Source of the DNA: Nageia nagi
Lineage: Eukaryota; Pinophyta
NCBI GenBank assembly: GCA_050084985.1
Contig: JBITNC010000001.1
Span: forward strand, 158,658,001-158,722,000
Reading direction: 5' to 3'
DNA length: 64,000 bases
The notes below the pieces were generated by a model. It ran no database searches. It was not told the origin of the DNA and saw nothing but the letters and a program-made list of their open reading frames with translations. Every line of letters begins with the position of its first letter. Within the stretch, counting starts at the first letter, position 1. The translations under genes were made by a program, and so were the position numbers. This document shows, in pieces, positions 12,290 to 23,990 of the stretch.

Positions 12290-13800
12290 GAGTAAATGAG
12301 AAGATTAGAGACTACTATGCTCGATCATAAGAATTATTGACTAAGATCAAGGCTCAAATTTGAAAGGATAATCTTGGTGATGGAGTCATGGATGGTGTTG
12401 ATAGGTTATTTCTAAAGCACATCATCTTGGGAATGAGGCAAGATATTCAATAAAGGGTGAAGTATGAAATTCTTACCACTATGGAACAAGATAAGAAGAT
12501 AGATAAGAGAAAAGAGGAAATTATAGAGAAAGAACTAGAAGAAATCATAGTTCCTTCTATATTAAGTGTTCAACAAAACCTTTGACACTAGGGACATCAC
12601 TCGATTCTATCTCTTCAACAAAATATGATTATTTGATTCATAAAATAGGACAAGTGGCTATTAATATTCTATAAGGAAAGGAAGCTATGATGCTATAATA
12701 ACCTTAAGGGTAAGATCATGGTCCTGGAAAGAATATTGTAGATATCACATGCTATAGATATGGGAACAAATGGAACTACAAGGCTAATTGTACAAGTAAG
12801 CCATCAACTTCAGCAATGAAGGATTAAAAGAGAAAGACCCCTTTATATGGGGTGGAGCTTATGAAAGAAGGAGAAGATGATGAAGAAGAATTTGATGGTA
12901 TTACCATGTGAAAGAACATGTAAATGAAGGAGAATGAGAAGATAAAATATGATAAAGGAAAAATAAGGAGAAGAAGATGAGGTGTCCAAGATTTTTCAAT
13001 CTCCCAAGGCCAAGTACCTTATTCAATATTGGAGGACTATCATCATGTCCTACCAATATTACATATGGAAAATTATTAGCATTATTTTTTGAGAAGAGGT
13101 GAGAATTGTGAAGTGGACTTAGTGCATAAAATAAGAAGTAATAAAATGTTCTTACCATAGAAGAGGAAGTGGATCCATATGCTTCCCAAGCTAAGGTACT
13201 TTGAAATTTTGATAATATATGTTATGAATATGTTGTAGTTAAAAATTAATCATGAGTCTACACTACAGTTAAGGTCATTAAATAAGGGTTAAATAAGACC
13301 TAAAGGAGTTGTTTCAAATATTGTTATTTATATTGTTGGAGTTACTTGTTTGATAGATTTGCAAGTGATGAAGGATGGTTCAATAGCTTATCCCATGCTT
13401 TTGAGAAAGCCATGGTTAAGAAGACTTTATGTTCATAACTACTAGAATGAGGGATACATGGTAATAGGATGAGATAAAGCAATAATTCCAATTGCTACCT
13501 TAATCCATATTGTAAAGACATCAAAGTATAAGAGTGAAGACTAGATATCTTCAATCTATATATGTATCAATCATATGGATACTGAAGATAATGATAATTT
13601 TGATATCTAGGTGATGGATATATTGCCAATATCACCAATTGAATATTGTAAAACATTTACCAAAAAATAAATGGAGCATTATCTATAAAATTTATGATTT
13701 GGGGATGTTATTGAAGAAAATGATAGGGAAACATATTTCTAACTTTTTCAAAGGTATATGTACATGTCTTCAACTTTGATGATAAGTAACTTTACAATAA
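12290..13800 (+). pseudogene. Ty3/gypsy gag-protease remnant
   Basis: Plus-strand frames, with many stops, show a gag C-terminus and nucleocapsid knuckle at about 12750-12800 reading CYRYGNKWNYKANC, a CCHC knuckle with its second Cys and its His changed to Tyr. Further on, AYPMLLRKPWLRRLYV at about 13390-13430 matches the conserved segment that follows the aspartic protease in plant gypsy polyproteins. The catalytic DTG and all of RT and integrase are missing. Its left edge cuts gypsy copy 2 and its right edge meets the LTR at 13807. It may belong to a different family from the flanking elements. Confidence 0.55.
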
Positions 13801-13806
13801 GTAACA

Positions 13807-14145
13807 TGGGTAGAATTGTCAACCTAAAAAGGAGTTTTAATTTTATTAAAATATATATTTTAGGTATTTGTAGTAATTAATTTATTTAAGTGATTCATTA
13901 CCCCTTTTATTTTGTATAATAATATACCTTTATATTTTATGATAATAGTTCAGGTCAGAGATAATCCCATGGAGTCTTGGACCACGTACACCATAAGCCC
14001 AAGAAGGAGCCTTGTCACTTGACCTTCTATCTATAAAGGTGGAGGGGTTGTGCATTAAAAGTCATCATATGATCTAGAATCCTTGATAGGTAGCAGTATA
14101 CTTGTGTCATTATTGACTGGTGTTTCTTAATACCACCTATCATAT
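13807..14145 (+). mobile_element. Left LTR of a gag-only gypsy element
   Basis: About 340 bp homologous to 17376-17715 (shared blocks 'aaaaatatatattttaggtattt', 'ccttctatctataaagg', 'ttgactggtgtttcttaat'). The ends are set from where homology stops, with TGGG at the left and tatca or tatcca at the right, so they may be off by several bases. A possible primer site, TTTTGGTACACTC, follows at 14150-14162. Confidence 0.65.
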
Positions 14146-14870
14146 CCAAATTTTGGTACACTCTAAGTTCTATAATCATGTGATCCTTTCGAGATAATTA
14201 TGCACAATATTTCAAGCATCAAAGGTATCTTAATGACATCGAGACATATTATGAGGTAATTTGAAATGGTAGCTAAGAGATGATTCTAGAATTTTAGTTA
14301 TGTCATTGGGTTGAGGAAAAATTGGTGACTCCATGAAATAAAGCAGCTCATTGTTGGTCCCCTTTGAGCCAAATATCACCTTTATTTATCATAACAAGTA
14401 TAAGTTTGTATCTTTTGTTAATCCACATTTTATAGGTCAAGTTCAATTAGGTAATATTAGATCATTTTCATCTTTTATGTTACTATTATTTAATTATTAT
14501 TTAGTTAAATTGATTATCTTACATAACCCTAGTAAATTATTATTTTAGTTATAATAATTGATGAACTTGACTTTTCTTCTCACATCACTTTATGCTTCAC
14601 TAGTTATACCAAAAACCCTAGGTTTTTGATAGGATTGATATTGTATTCAAGTATTTTAGAGATGTAACTAATTGAATTTATTATCATGGTAAATAGATTT
14701 GATAATAATACTAAAACCAATTTGAAGATGATGTTATAAGGTGATGATGGAAGGACACAAAAAAAAAGATATTTCAAATGTGTCAAGGGATTCAAATTCC
14801 CTATGTTATGATATAAAAAATTAAAAGGCACCAAACCTTCAAGTAGAACCAATTTTTTACTCATATTTAG
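14146..14870 (+). mobile_element. Leader of the gag-only gypsy element
   Basis: Untranslated stretch between the left LTR and gag. No motif other than the possible primer site beside the LTR. The last 100 bases may encode gag N-terminal residues in a shifted frame. Confidence 0.45.
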
Positions 14871-15385
14871 AAGGAGATACTATGGTTCATACCAAGTATT
14901 TCAAGATGAAGTTTGAATTTAAGTTTAGAGTAAATGATAGTTTAATGGTAAAGTATTTTCCAACTACTTTAAAGGGTGATTATCTAAATTAGTATTTTTC
15001 TTTACCCTCCAAGTCAATTAATTATTATGCACAACTCTTTTTTGAATTTTATATGCATTTTAAACATAGAACTCCTAGGCAAGTTATTATTTTTTATTTA
15101 ATGAATACTAAGAAAACACCAAATAAGAGATTAGAAAAGATTTCTAAAATATTTCAAAAAAATTGTAGTATGATTAAGGATCCTTCGTTAGAAGCACATG
15201 TAAAGGCCATGTTTGTTCATAATATTCATCCTAAATTGGGGTTTATAGCTATGGATTATATGGATTTTTCTTTTTCTAACATTGTTCATAAGTCAATTCA
15301 AAAAGAGGAGTGTATGGTGGAATTTGGAAAATTAAAGTATGATAATTCATCCAAAGATTTAAAAAATCCATATGTAAAGAAATAA
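14871..15385 (+). pseudogene. gag: Gypsy gag capsid fragment, one in-frame stop
   Basis: A single plus-strand frame from the ATG at 14880 to the stop at 15385, about 168 codons, is broken only by a TAG at about 14992 where the family has Trp (LN*YFSLP for LNWYFSLP). The capsid domain is clear: KYFPTTLKGDYLN, then SINYYAQLFFEFYMHFKHR, TKKTPNKRLEKISKIFQ, and HPKLGFIAMDYMDFSF. The protein would build the particle shell. It is the best-preserved gag in this part of the window, but nothing like a protease or polymerase follows. Confidence 0.75.
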
Positions 15386-17375
15386 TCTAGACATTTACAA
15401 GTAGTTAAGGGGGCCCATACACTGAGAGACAATGTACCAAATAGTGGTGTCGCTCCATGAGAGAATAGTGACAAAGAAGATTTGATACTCCTTCTTATCC
15501 CTAAAGCCATGTATGAATATTTCTTATAACAAGGCTTGATAAAGCCAAATATAATGCAAGAGTTAGGATAAGATGATCCAAACATAAGTTGTTATAATAA
15601 AAATAAGTTAATAAATAATATAAATGTTAATATAACCTATGAAACTCCCTCACAAGTATCATGCTCAAAATATGACCAGGATGAAATTAGTGTGTTTAAG
15701 TTTCTCCAAATATCTCCTATGCATAGAGAAGCTTACTTATGTATTATAAGAAGCACAAATGTATACAATCATATTTCAATAGATGATTTTTTCAAAAATG
15801 ATTTAACCAAATATAAAAAATACTATCAAAGATAATGAGGTACCAAATAAGGAACATTAAATAGAAAAATAATAATCAATTGAGAAAATAGAGAAAGAAC
15901 AAGATGTAGTAATTGATTTAGGCCTAGGAGCAGTTACTTTTGATGACATCAATGTTTTGTAAGAATTCAAGAAGTTTGACGGTATGCATAGCTCAAAAGA
16001 AATAAAGTGACACCACTCTACAAAAGAGGAATTTGAGTAGAAATGCTTAGTATATGAAGTAAATTATGAAACTTAAAAGGCCCAAAATGTATATTATATT
16101 GATCCAAGTGAAAAAAGTGATTCAAAAGCAACATAATCAATCACAACATTTTCTGAGTATTCTAAGAATTTGAAGTGTAAGAATAATATAAAAAGAAATT
16201 TAAAAATAATAGAAAAATAAGAAAGTGTACAACAAAAGATAAATATGACTTAGCACACATTTATATGATAGGTTCATACCGTATGCAGAAAGGTAAACAT
16301 GTTACTCTTGTATTCAAGGACATTGATGCTCTTCTCTAATTCTTAGGGGAAAAATATCCCCTAATTAAAATTAAGTTTAGATATTATTCTTGAATTTGAT
16401 CTACATAGTTCATTTGATTACCTTGGGTACTTGGGGCAAAAATTACTTGATGATTCTCTTAGTTTATTCTCATCTCTTGCATACTTAGGGTAATAAGTAA
16501 TTGATAATTATCTTATTTATGATAATCCTTATGCTTTGATAAGTATGTGATAATCCTATGATATGATAAATGAATAAGTTTTATATGAGATACTAATGTT
16601 ATGCATCTAAAATGATTTTATGTTTAAATTAATTTTTTTCATTATTTATATTTTATTTGTTTTTCCTAACTATGTTTATAGGAAATTAAGTGTAAATTCT
16701 CATGACACCACTAGGTTTTGAGTGGCATTGCTATATTACTAAAATATAAATCAATTATTTTTCACAAATGATGCTTCTCCTAAGGGTAAGTGAAGGAAAT
16801 ATGCATTATTCCTTACTCTTTTGTAAAGTGTAATCTTTGGTATTGCAAAAATTATTTATCATAATCTTGCTTTTTATATTTTTATCATATCATGTTTTGC
16901 ATATCACACTTTTCATATAATATAAATGTTTTTTTATATCATTCTTATCATTGGTATGTCTATAAGGGAGGGGAACTCTTATCATTTATCCCTCTATAAG
17001 GGAGAGGAATTATTATCAAAATCCATGCAATAATGGTGGCTTGTGAAGGTGGTGATGTACATTATTCTACTCTCTAGGTATTTCCTCATATCATGATGTT
17101 AATTGGTAAACCTTTATCATTTAGTTGAGGTAGCAAGTCCTTAACTAATTGGATTATAATTTTTTTTGTCTTTGTATTGGGGTTCTCCTATGTTGAGTAG
17201 TTCAACATGTTGCAATGAAGACAAAGAAGGGGCATAATATTGAAGAAAATTGGGGCATCTAAAGCTATCATCATGAGGATATTTTTTTAAGAAATATTTT
17301 TATGATTATCTTTTTATAAGTTGAATTTATGTTTTGATTTTATTTTATCCTAAAAGTATCAAATCATATTCAAAG
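15386..17375 (+). mobile_element. Remaining internal region of the gag-only gypsy element
   Basis: Two kb between gag and the right LTR. A short readable piece at about 15640-15830 (VSCSKYDQDEISVFKFLQIS) looks like gag C-terminal sequence; the rest is stop-filled. A purine-rich stretch at about 17217-17232 (gaagacaaagaagggg) resembles a polypurine tract but lies 140 bases from the mapped LTR. A short duplication 'ctataagggag' occurs at about 16967 and 16995. No pol motif was found. Confidence 0.5.
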
Positions 17376-17715
17376 TGGGACATTTATTAACATACAAAAA
17401 GGAATTTTAATTTAATTAAAATACACATTTTAGGTATTTATAATAATTCATTTATTTAAGTAATTTAATACCCATTTGATTATGCATACTCATCTACCAT
17501 TATGTTTTATGATAACAAGTTAGTTTGAAGATAAGACCAAGAAGGATTCTTGGCCTACATGCACAATAAGCCTAAAGAAAAGCCTTGGCACTAGACCTAC
17601 TATCTATAAAGATGGAAGGTTTGTGCATGCAAAATCATGACATGATCCAAAATCCTTGATTGGAAGTAATATATTTGTGTCATTCTTGACTGGTGTTTCT
17701 TAATGCCAAATATCA
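17376..17715 (+). mobile_element. Right LTR of the gag-only gypsy element
   Basis: About 340 bp matching 13807-14145. It begins TGGGACATTTATT and ends near tatca. No convincing 5-bp target duplication was found at the two outer edges, so either the ends are misplaced or the flanks have decayed. Confidence 0.65.
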
Positions 17716-17724
17716 TATCTAGCA

Positions 17725-18192
17725 AATAATTTATTCAAACATCTTAATATTCAAGAACAAGTTAGGCAAAAATGCCATTAAGAAATATATGTATGCAATG
17801 GATGATAGAGGTTTTACCTAATCTAGGATTATGCTCCAAGTCTTACCAAAATGGATATTGAAATTTGTGATAGAATATTAAACATATTTCTTTATCATGG
17901 TAAAAAAGGAATAACAATATATGATGTCATCAAACTATTTGATAAATATTTCAACAAGATTTCACCAAGCTATAATAGAGGCATATGATAAGCATCGATA
18001 CCAATATAGTATCTTTCCTGTGAAGAATTGTGTTAGCAATCTTACCATTAAATTTTCTTCAAAAATATTATGTGTTCTATTGATAGAAATCACATTAAGA
18101 TAATGCTCATAAGTAGTCTTCTCAGTACTATTATAGTTTGGGAGAGACATTAGGGCATTGGATGGAATGATTATTGGATTAATCAATTTCAA
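17725..18192 (-). pseudogene. gag: Gypsy gag capsid remnant, minus strand
   Basis: The minus-strand open piece at 18192-17962 carries LMVRLLTQFFTGKILYWY followed by RCLSYASIIAW, the capsid pattern F..SL.G.A..WY..L...SI..W. Read through two stops it continues NLVEIFIK*FDDIIYCYSFF and KPLSSIAYIYFLMAFLP, ending next to the preceding LTR. It belongs to a third gypsy insertion of which only gag survives. Confidence 0.5.
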
Positions 18193-21100
18193 TGGACTAG
18201 TTGTATTCCACTTAAGGTAAATCTATGTTATTTCTTAAGTAGCAATTGTATCTACTATATTGAATGATAGAAGCAAGGTTTGAGCATAGTCTTAGCTTGA
18301 ACTAGAATATCAACTAATGAATTAGTCCTTACAATAGGTTTTTTAGCTTTTAGATCAATTTTCATAACACTCAAAAATATATTTACTTTCCTTAGCTTTA
18401 GATCTTGTGAACATGAACACAAATTAAACTTTGGCAAAATTTCTATCTCACTACTAAGTTCATTCCGAAAGCTAGTTGTGTTGGAGATAATAATAATGAA
18501 CACAACTAACCTTATTTTATAGAGTCACTAATAAAATCCTTATGGACCTTATATCTTTGAAAATGAGTATGATGAGGTCCCACCAAGCATTGTAGAAAAC
18601 TAATTATTGATCAAATTATGTAATATTCATGCATTCATGTATCATAATCAATTGATTCAATAATGATAAACTACTTTTCCAATTCCAAACTTTAGTATGA
18701 AGGTTGATGCCTTATCTATTGGGTAGGAGTCCTCTTAGGGGAGGATATACTATACTACTATCTAAAAGAGTAGCGTGTAGGAAAGAAATAAAATATAAGA
18801 GTGCAAAAAAGTAATTAAAATTGATATCCTTGATGAGTGTGGGATTTCTTATGTATAATAGTTGGAAGGATATACAAATTAATAGCCATAAATCAATATC
18901 ATCTCTACTAGCAATATTATACAAATATGACACTATCATACACTAATTCAATATTAGCCCATGAAGTCATAAAGCATACATAAAAGTATATAGAAAGAAT
19001 TAAGTATATATAATAAAATAATTGAGGAAAGATCAAATGTGTCATACTTATATTTAAAAAATAGCTTTAGTATTATTGGATAGGTAAAACACTTAAAATG
19101 TTTGACCTTGATTGCATAAAATTACCTTGTATTTATAGGTAGAAATACATCAAAACATCTTGAAATATAAATTCAAATGTAAATAATACTAGCAGCCATC
19201 AACTAGTTACATATAAATGAAAATGAAACTAAACTTTAGAGGAATATTTATAATACTATTGTATCCCTTTCATGCAACATGCATGACTCTCTTGATTTGG
19301 TGGTACTTTGTAGCCATTCAACCCCTTAAGATATCTTTTCAATTACTATTGCTACTACAACTACTTATTCTATATTTAGGATCACCTTGGGGTCTTTTTT
19401 CAGATGAGTTTACTATTCCTTAAGAAATTTGCATTTATGGTTATGGATGAACCATAGATTTTACCTCCTTTAGTAGTTTTAGTTTCTATCCTCTACCATT
19501 CTCTCTCTCTTTTCCATAGGATTGATTCTAGACTAGATTCTTGAGCCTTAATGAATTTTGCACTTAGTTTACTTGTCATCCAAACTAATTAATATCTTTT
19601 GAGCCTTTATACTTTAGCTTTAAACTCTTACTGGCTGTCCAACTCTATGTTTTTGATGTATCATCTTCTTCTTCAACCTAGAATCAATGTTAAATTGACT
19701 AATATGGTATTGCTAACATCATTGCTTTAACTTACAAGATCTTTGGGCCTTCACATGCTATCTCTACTTATGTCTTATGCTTGTAACTCTTACCAGCAAT
19801 TAGGGTTAATATTTTTGATATCATCTACCTTATACCCTAAACTATTAGTTCAAACATCAATTTATTAGCCTTTATTGATATCATTCATTCAATTGATTGG
19901 TCATTCGGGAATTTGTATGCTCTTTTATATTTGTATTCTAATTCTAATGCTTCATTAGATTCTAAGCTTTAAATAAATTATATCATCATCTAGGAACCCA
20001 CATAATTAGTTTAAATATATTGATTATTTGGATCGACTAATTTCCTCTATTGTTAACAATTCATTTTTATTTGCCTTATCATTTAACAATACACAACTCA
20101 TCCACCTATGATGTCATCTTCTTAAGGATACCAAACTTAATACATTTGAATTATTTTTCCTCTTGGATGCTTTGCTTGATTCCTTTGGTGATGTTATCAT
20201 ATAACATTACTCCTTTCACTTATATATAAGCCTTGATCAAGCTCCTGAGAAGCCTTATAAAGTACATACTAAAACTATTCATATTTGAACACTAAAAACA
20301 CAATATATAAGGTAACAAATATTGAATTTTCTTATATTTATATACAATAATATCATGAATCTATGGTAATATCATGTATCTAATATTTATGATTTTATCT
20401 ACATCAATATCATACTTATCATAACATTTTTTTAAAACTAGATTCTTATAATCATGTCATTGCTACATATAATCTACAAGTTCAAGGAAAGAACCAATTA
20501 TATCATTTTTCATATCATATAATGTCATTAGATATTGTACCAAACTCTTCATTGAGTTTAATTGGATTAAATACTCACATCCTACACATTTTATTGGGTC
20601 CTGATGTCTTAAAGACTCAAGGGTGTATCCTACTTATTATTATTAGATATAAGGTCTATTGAAAGGTATTTTGTTTATATGATTATAGGCATAAAGATCA
20701 AAATAAGGTTGATCACACCAAAGGAAAATATAATTTTCATTTCAAACAAACTCCAAGATCCACATACATTGGTAAAGCATTTGAGGTATTATTTTTTATA
20801 ATGGTTTCAATTTTAGTAGCGAGAAGTTATATAATTATACCTTATTATAATTTTTCCTTTGTATCTTGATGGATATTTCTGCCTTATATGCTTCCAAATA
20901 CCATTATTTGCACTTGAATTTGATTTTTTGTAAATGATTTTATAATATGATTTGTAGGTTAAGTCAAAATATCTATTAAAATCCTTTGATGGAGTATTAG
21001 CATTTTAGGTAATGATTTTCTTTCTTAATTATTTTTTGGATATTATCTCTAGAGTTCGTCATTATTTCATATGTTATGTTGTATTGAATAGGGATGTTTT

Positions 21101-22765
21101 ATGTAGGTTTATGAATGCTTTAATGTTTAGACCATCATGAATCCTAATGTAATATTGACATAAATCAAGAGGAAGAAGAATAAAAGATTCATTCTCTTAT
21201 ACTTTTACAAGGTTTTTATATTAAATTTATGGTTTGCAGTGAGTCTAGTTTAATTATCAACTTATGTAGATAAGTTTTTAATTCAATATAGAATATTAAT
21301 AATATCTATATAATGATTATCCCATTAATAATGCAATAATATGGGCTCATTCTATTAATGTATTTGCAACCCTCATCCATGATACCTACATGGTCATATG
21401 CAAGTAGAATACATACAAAGGTTATTCTAATAGATTTTATTACCAAGTGCTTCATTAGATCAAATAATTTAAGGATATCCTTTCTTCATACATGAATTAT
21501 ATATCTGAAAATCATTGCATTCTATGAAACTATATCTACATCATATATGTTCTCCACTTATTACATTGCATAGAACTATATCTTATATTTCAAAATTATA
21601 GTCTCAACTATTATTGAGTTCTCTATATTTCTATATTATAAACTAAGTTTTGATTCATGATTCAACTAAATTTATTGAATTATTTCCTTTTTTATTTGCA
21701 TGGATGTAAACATCTAAACCTTCAAAAGTTTCTTGTATATCTAGAGCATTTGTAATATTTATTCAAATTAATCTAAAACTAGTCAATTGCATTTTCCAAC
21801 AATGTTTGATAGTGTCTAAATCATCTCCTATGATCATTACATTTTAGTAGTGAGAGTGACTAATAAATGGGGTTTGGCACTTGGTTCTATTGTTAAATTA
21901 AATTATATCTTATAGATTTATAGTGATGCATTTTATATAATGGAATATCATTTCTTTACCTAAACACATCCTTGGCCATTCTTAGAACACTATGTACTTG
22001 AATTCTAGTAGCAAATATGGATTCATGAAGTTAGCATTTTGTTTTATAAAATTGTAAAATAAATGTGATGCTTGTATAACTACTCATAAAGACCTAAAAG
22101 GGTAGTTTAACATAAAATAATAAGATAAGATAATTTTAAAGCAATTATAAACAATCATTATAGGTTTTTGACCTTTTTAATTATAGCTATATAATTTAAA
22201 GAGAAATAACTAACATGCAAGATCTTTAAGGATGAATATATAGAACCCTTAAGTATCAATATAATATCATTTAACTATTTTAACAAATGGTAAAGGAATA
22301 ATGCATATGGTATTTAACTCCAATACATTTTTTCTGTGGTTGAACACATAAATGGGCATAATATTTAGAGATTTTAGCTTATGCTATTGTTTTGAGGTTT
22401 CTCTTTTCTCTTTTATTTCTTTAAATTCATTTACAATTAACCCAATCATAGTAGTTAAGAAAAAATTAATAGTAATGGATGAAATAAGATTTGTGTTAAT
22501 GGTGGTGGTTAGATTACATTGCAGTATGGCTCTAGACATAGATTTGGTTTGAGTGATAAAAGTGGTAATGATGGAAATAGTTAAATCTATGGTGTTGGAT
22601 TATTTTCATTATGGATAAGGTGTGAACAAAGGGGTGGTTAAGTGGGTAGAATAAAGAGTACTACATGAATTAATTTAGCTATAATATTTATGTTTGGTTT
22701 ATGTAATTGATTAGAGTTATTATTGGGAAGACTCATCTATGGGGTTTAATGGGCTTTTAGAGGAA
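18193..22765. other. No recognisable gene (4.6 kb)
   Basis: All six frames were read for domains. The open frames at 18255-18503, 18712-18939, 19217-19423 and 22352-22552 are short, hydrophobic or low-complexity, and match nothing I recognise. The stretch 19480-20280 is pyrimidine-rich with several recurring short words (for example 'aactcttac', 'tcatctt'), which may be a decayed repeat. The rest is AT-rich spacer, presumably very old transposon sequence. Confidence 0.5.
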
Positions 22766-22770
22766 AAGGT
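22766..22770. repeat. Target site duplication (left), AAGGT
   Basis: Bases aaggt directly precede the LTR at 22771 and are repeated at 31379-31383 directly after the right LTR. A perfect 5-bp match is the integrase footprint of one copia insertion. Confidence 0.85.
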
Positions 22771-23275
22771 TAAAGGAACTAACACTAACACATAATTCCT
22801 AAAGGACGAAGATCAAATGGAAGCTCACTCATTCAACATTAATAACTCAATCATAAACACTCTCACAAGATAGCTCAAGAGATAAAGTGGTTCCTCCAAC
22901 TAGAAGTACATCTACTAACTAGATCTTACTCCATTCACAAACATGACCCTCTTACAAATCTCCTAATCTCATCTTGTAAACACTATCTTATAGCATAAAT
23001 TTACTCCACAAATTGGTGTGTGATCACAAATAAGAAGCTTTCTATTTATAGGCCAAAATCCCTCTTTCAATCATCCTTTTACCCAATGTACAAATGCATG
23101 ACATGCAACACCCTTTTACCCAAGGGGTTTTGCTCAAGACATAGAGTGTAGGATAAGTTACATTATCATTTTCACTTAAGTACTTAAGGTATCTAATGAT
23201 ACTCTTAAGTATTAGTAAATTTACAAATATGATTATTACAAGAACCTTTACAATAATGCATTATACATTCCAACA
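22771..23275 (-). mobile_element. 3' LTR of the 8.6-kb copia element
   Basis: A 505-bp LTR, begins taaagg (TG decayed to TA) and ends ccaaca. It is about 12% different from 30875-31378 by hand alignment (about 61 differences). It keeps the minus-strand TATA box near 23038-23050 and the U3 palindrome near 23185-23214. Confidence 0.9.
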
Positions 23276-23287
23276 CTCTCGCTTAAT
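23276..23287 (-). other. Polypurine tract, decayed
   Basis: Minus strand reads ATTAAGCGAGAG next to the 3' LTR; the family copy at 44219-44230 has ATTAAGGGGGAG. The comparison shows one interrupting change. Confidence 0.7.
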
Positions 23288-23990
23288 GCAATATTGGGAT
23301 AGAGTGAATAAGAGAGAAGAAAGAGGGAGAGAGTAAGAGAGTTATCCTCCAAATATATACAACTAAAGATGAGAACTTTTTACATATTTATGAAGTAAGA
23401 AAGATCTAGTTTGAGACTCACTACTTTACCATTTTAACAAATGGTTTACAATACAATCATTAGCCACAATTGGTTTCAATATACATAATGTAGTCATCCA
23501 TCTAGAAGTCATGATGAGTCTCCATGAGCCTATACACTTGAAGAAAGTAACTTGTAATCATAAGTAGCTCAAACAATAAGATCAATTAGATGCAACATAA
23601 TTGTATCAACAAGGATAGATGTATCAAATAAATATTATCATAAACTGATCAATGGTGCACTATATATCATCATAAATATGCCAAGCTAAAACTCATAGTC
23701 ACCTACTTTATACAAAACATGTGTTGATTATCATTGCAAAGTAGAGCAAAATAAAATACACATACGAGTTCTTCACATATGGATAACTAAATAGTACCAA
23801 AATACACATTCAAGTTCCTCACACATGGATAACTAAATAGTGCTACATTGGCCAATCTTTTGATCTAAAAAATTTATACAACATGTTCCTCATACAGAGA
23901 GAACTTACAACAAAGGTGTACAACAAAATCAACACTATACAACAAAAAATCCTCCTAGGGATAAAGTTGTTATCACAAACATGAATTCAA
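23288..23990 (-). mobile_element. 3' untranslated region of the copia element
   Basis: About 700 bases between the RNase H end and the polypurine tract, aligning with 44231-44940 in the truncated family member. It contains two similar 60-base phrases ('cacatggataactaaatagt' near 23776 and 23825), a small internal duplication. No coding signal. Confidence 0.6.

Noticed and set aside
13802-17720. Target site duplication around the gag-only gypsy
   Set aside because: The 5-base flanks (taaca and tatct) do not match and the LTR ends are uncertain by a few bases.
19217-19423. 68-codon hydrophobic open frame as a membrane protein
   Set aside because: Pyrimidine-rich DNA gives Leu/Phe/Ile by composition; no upstream or downstream coding signal.
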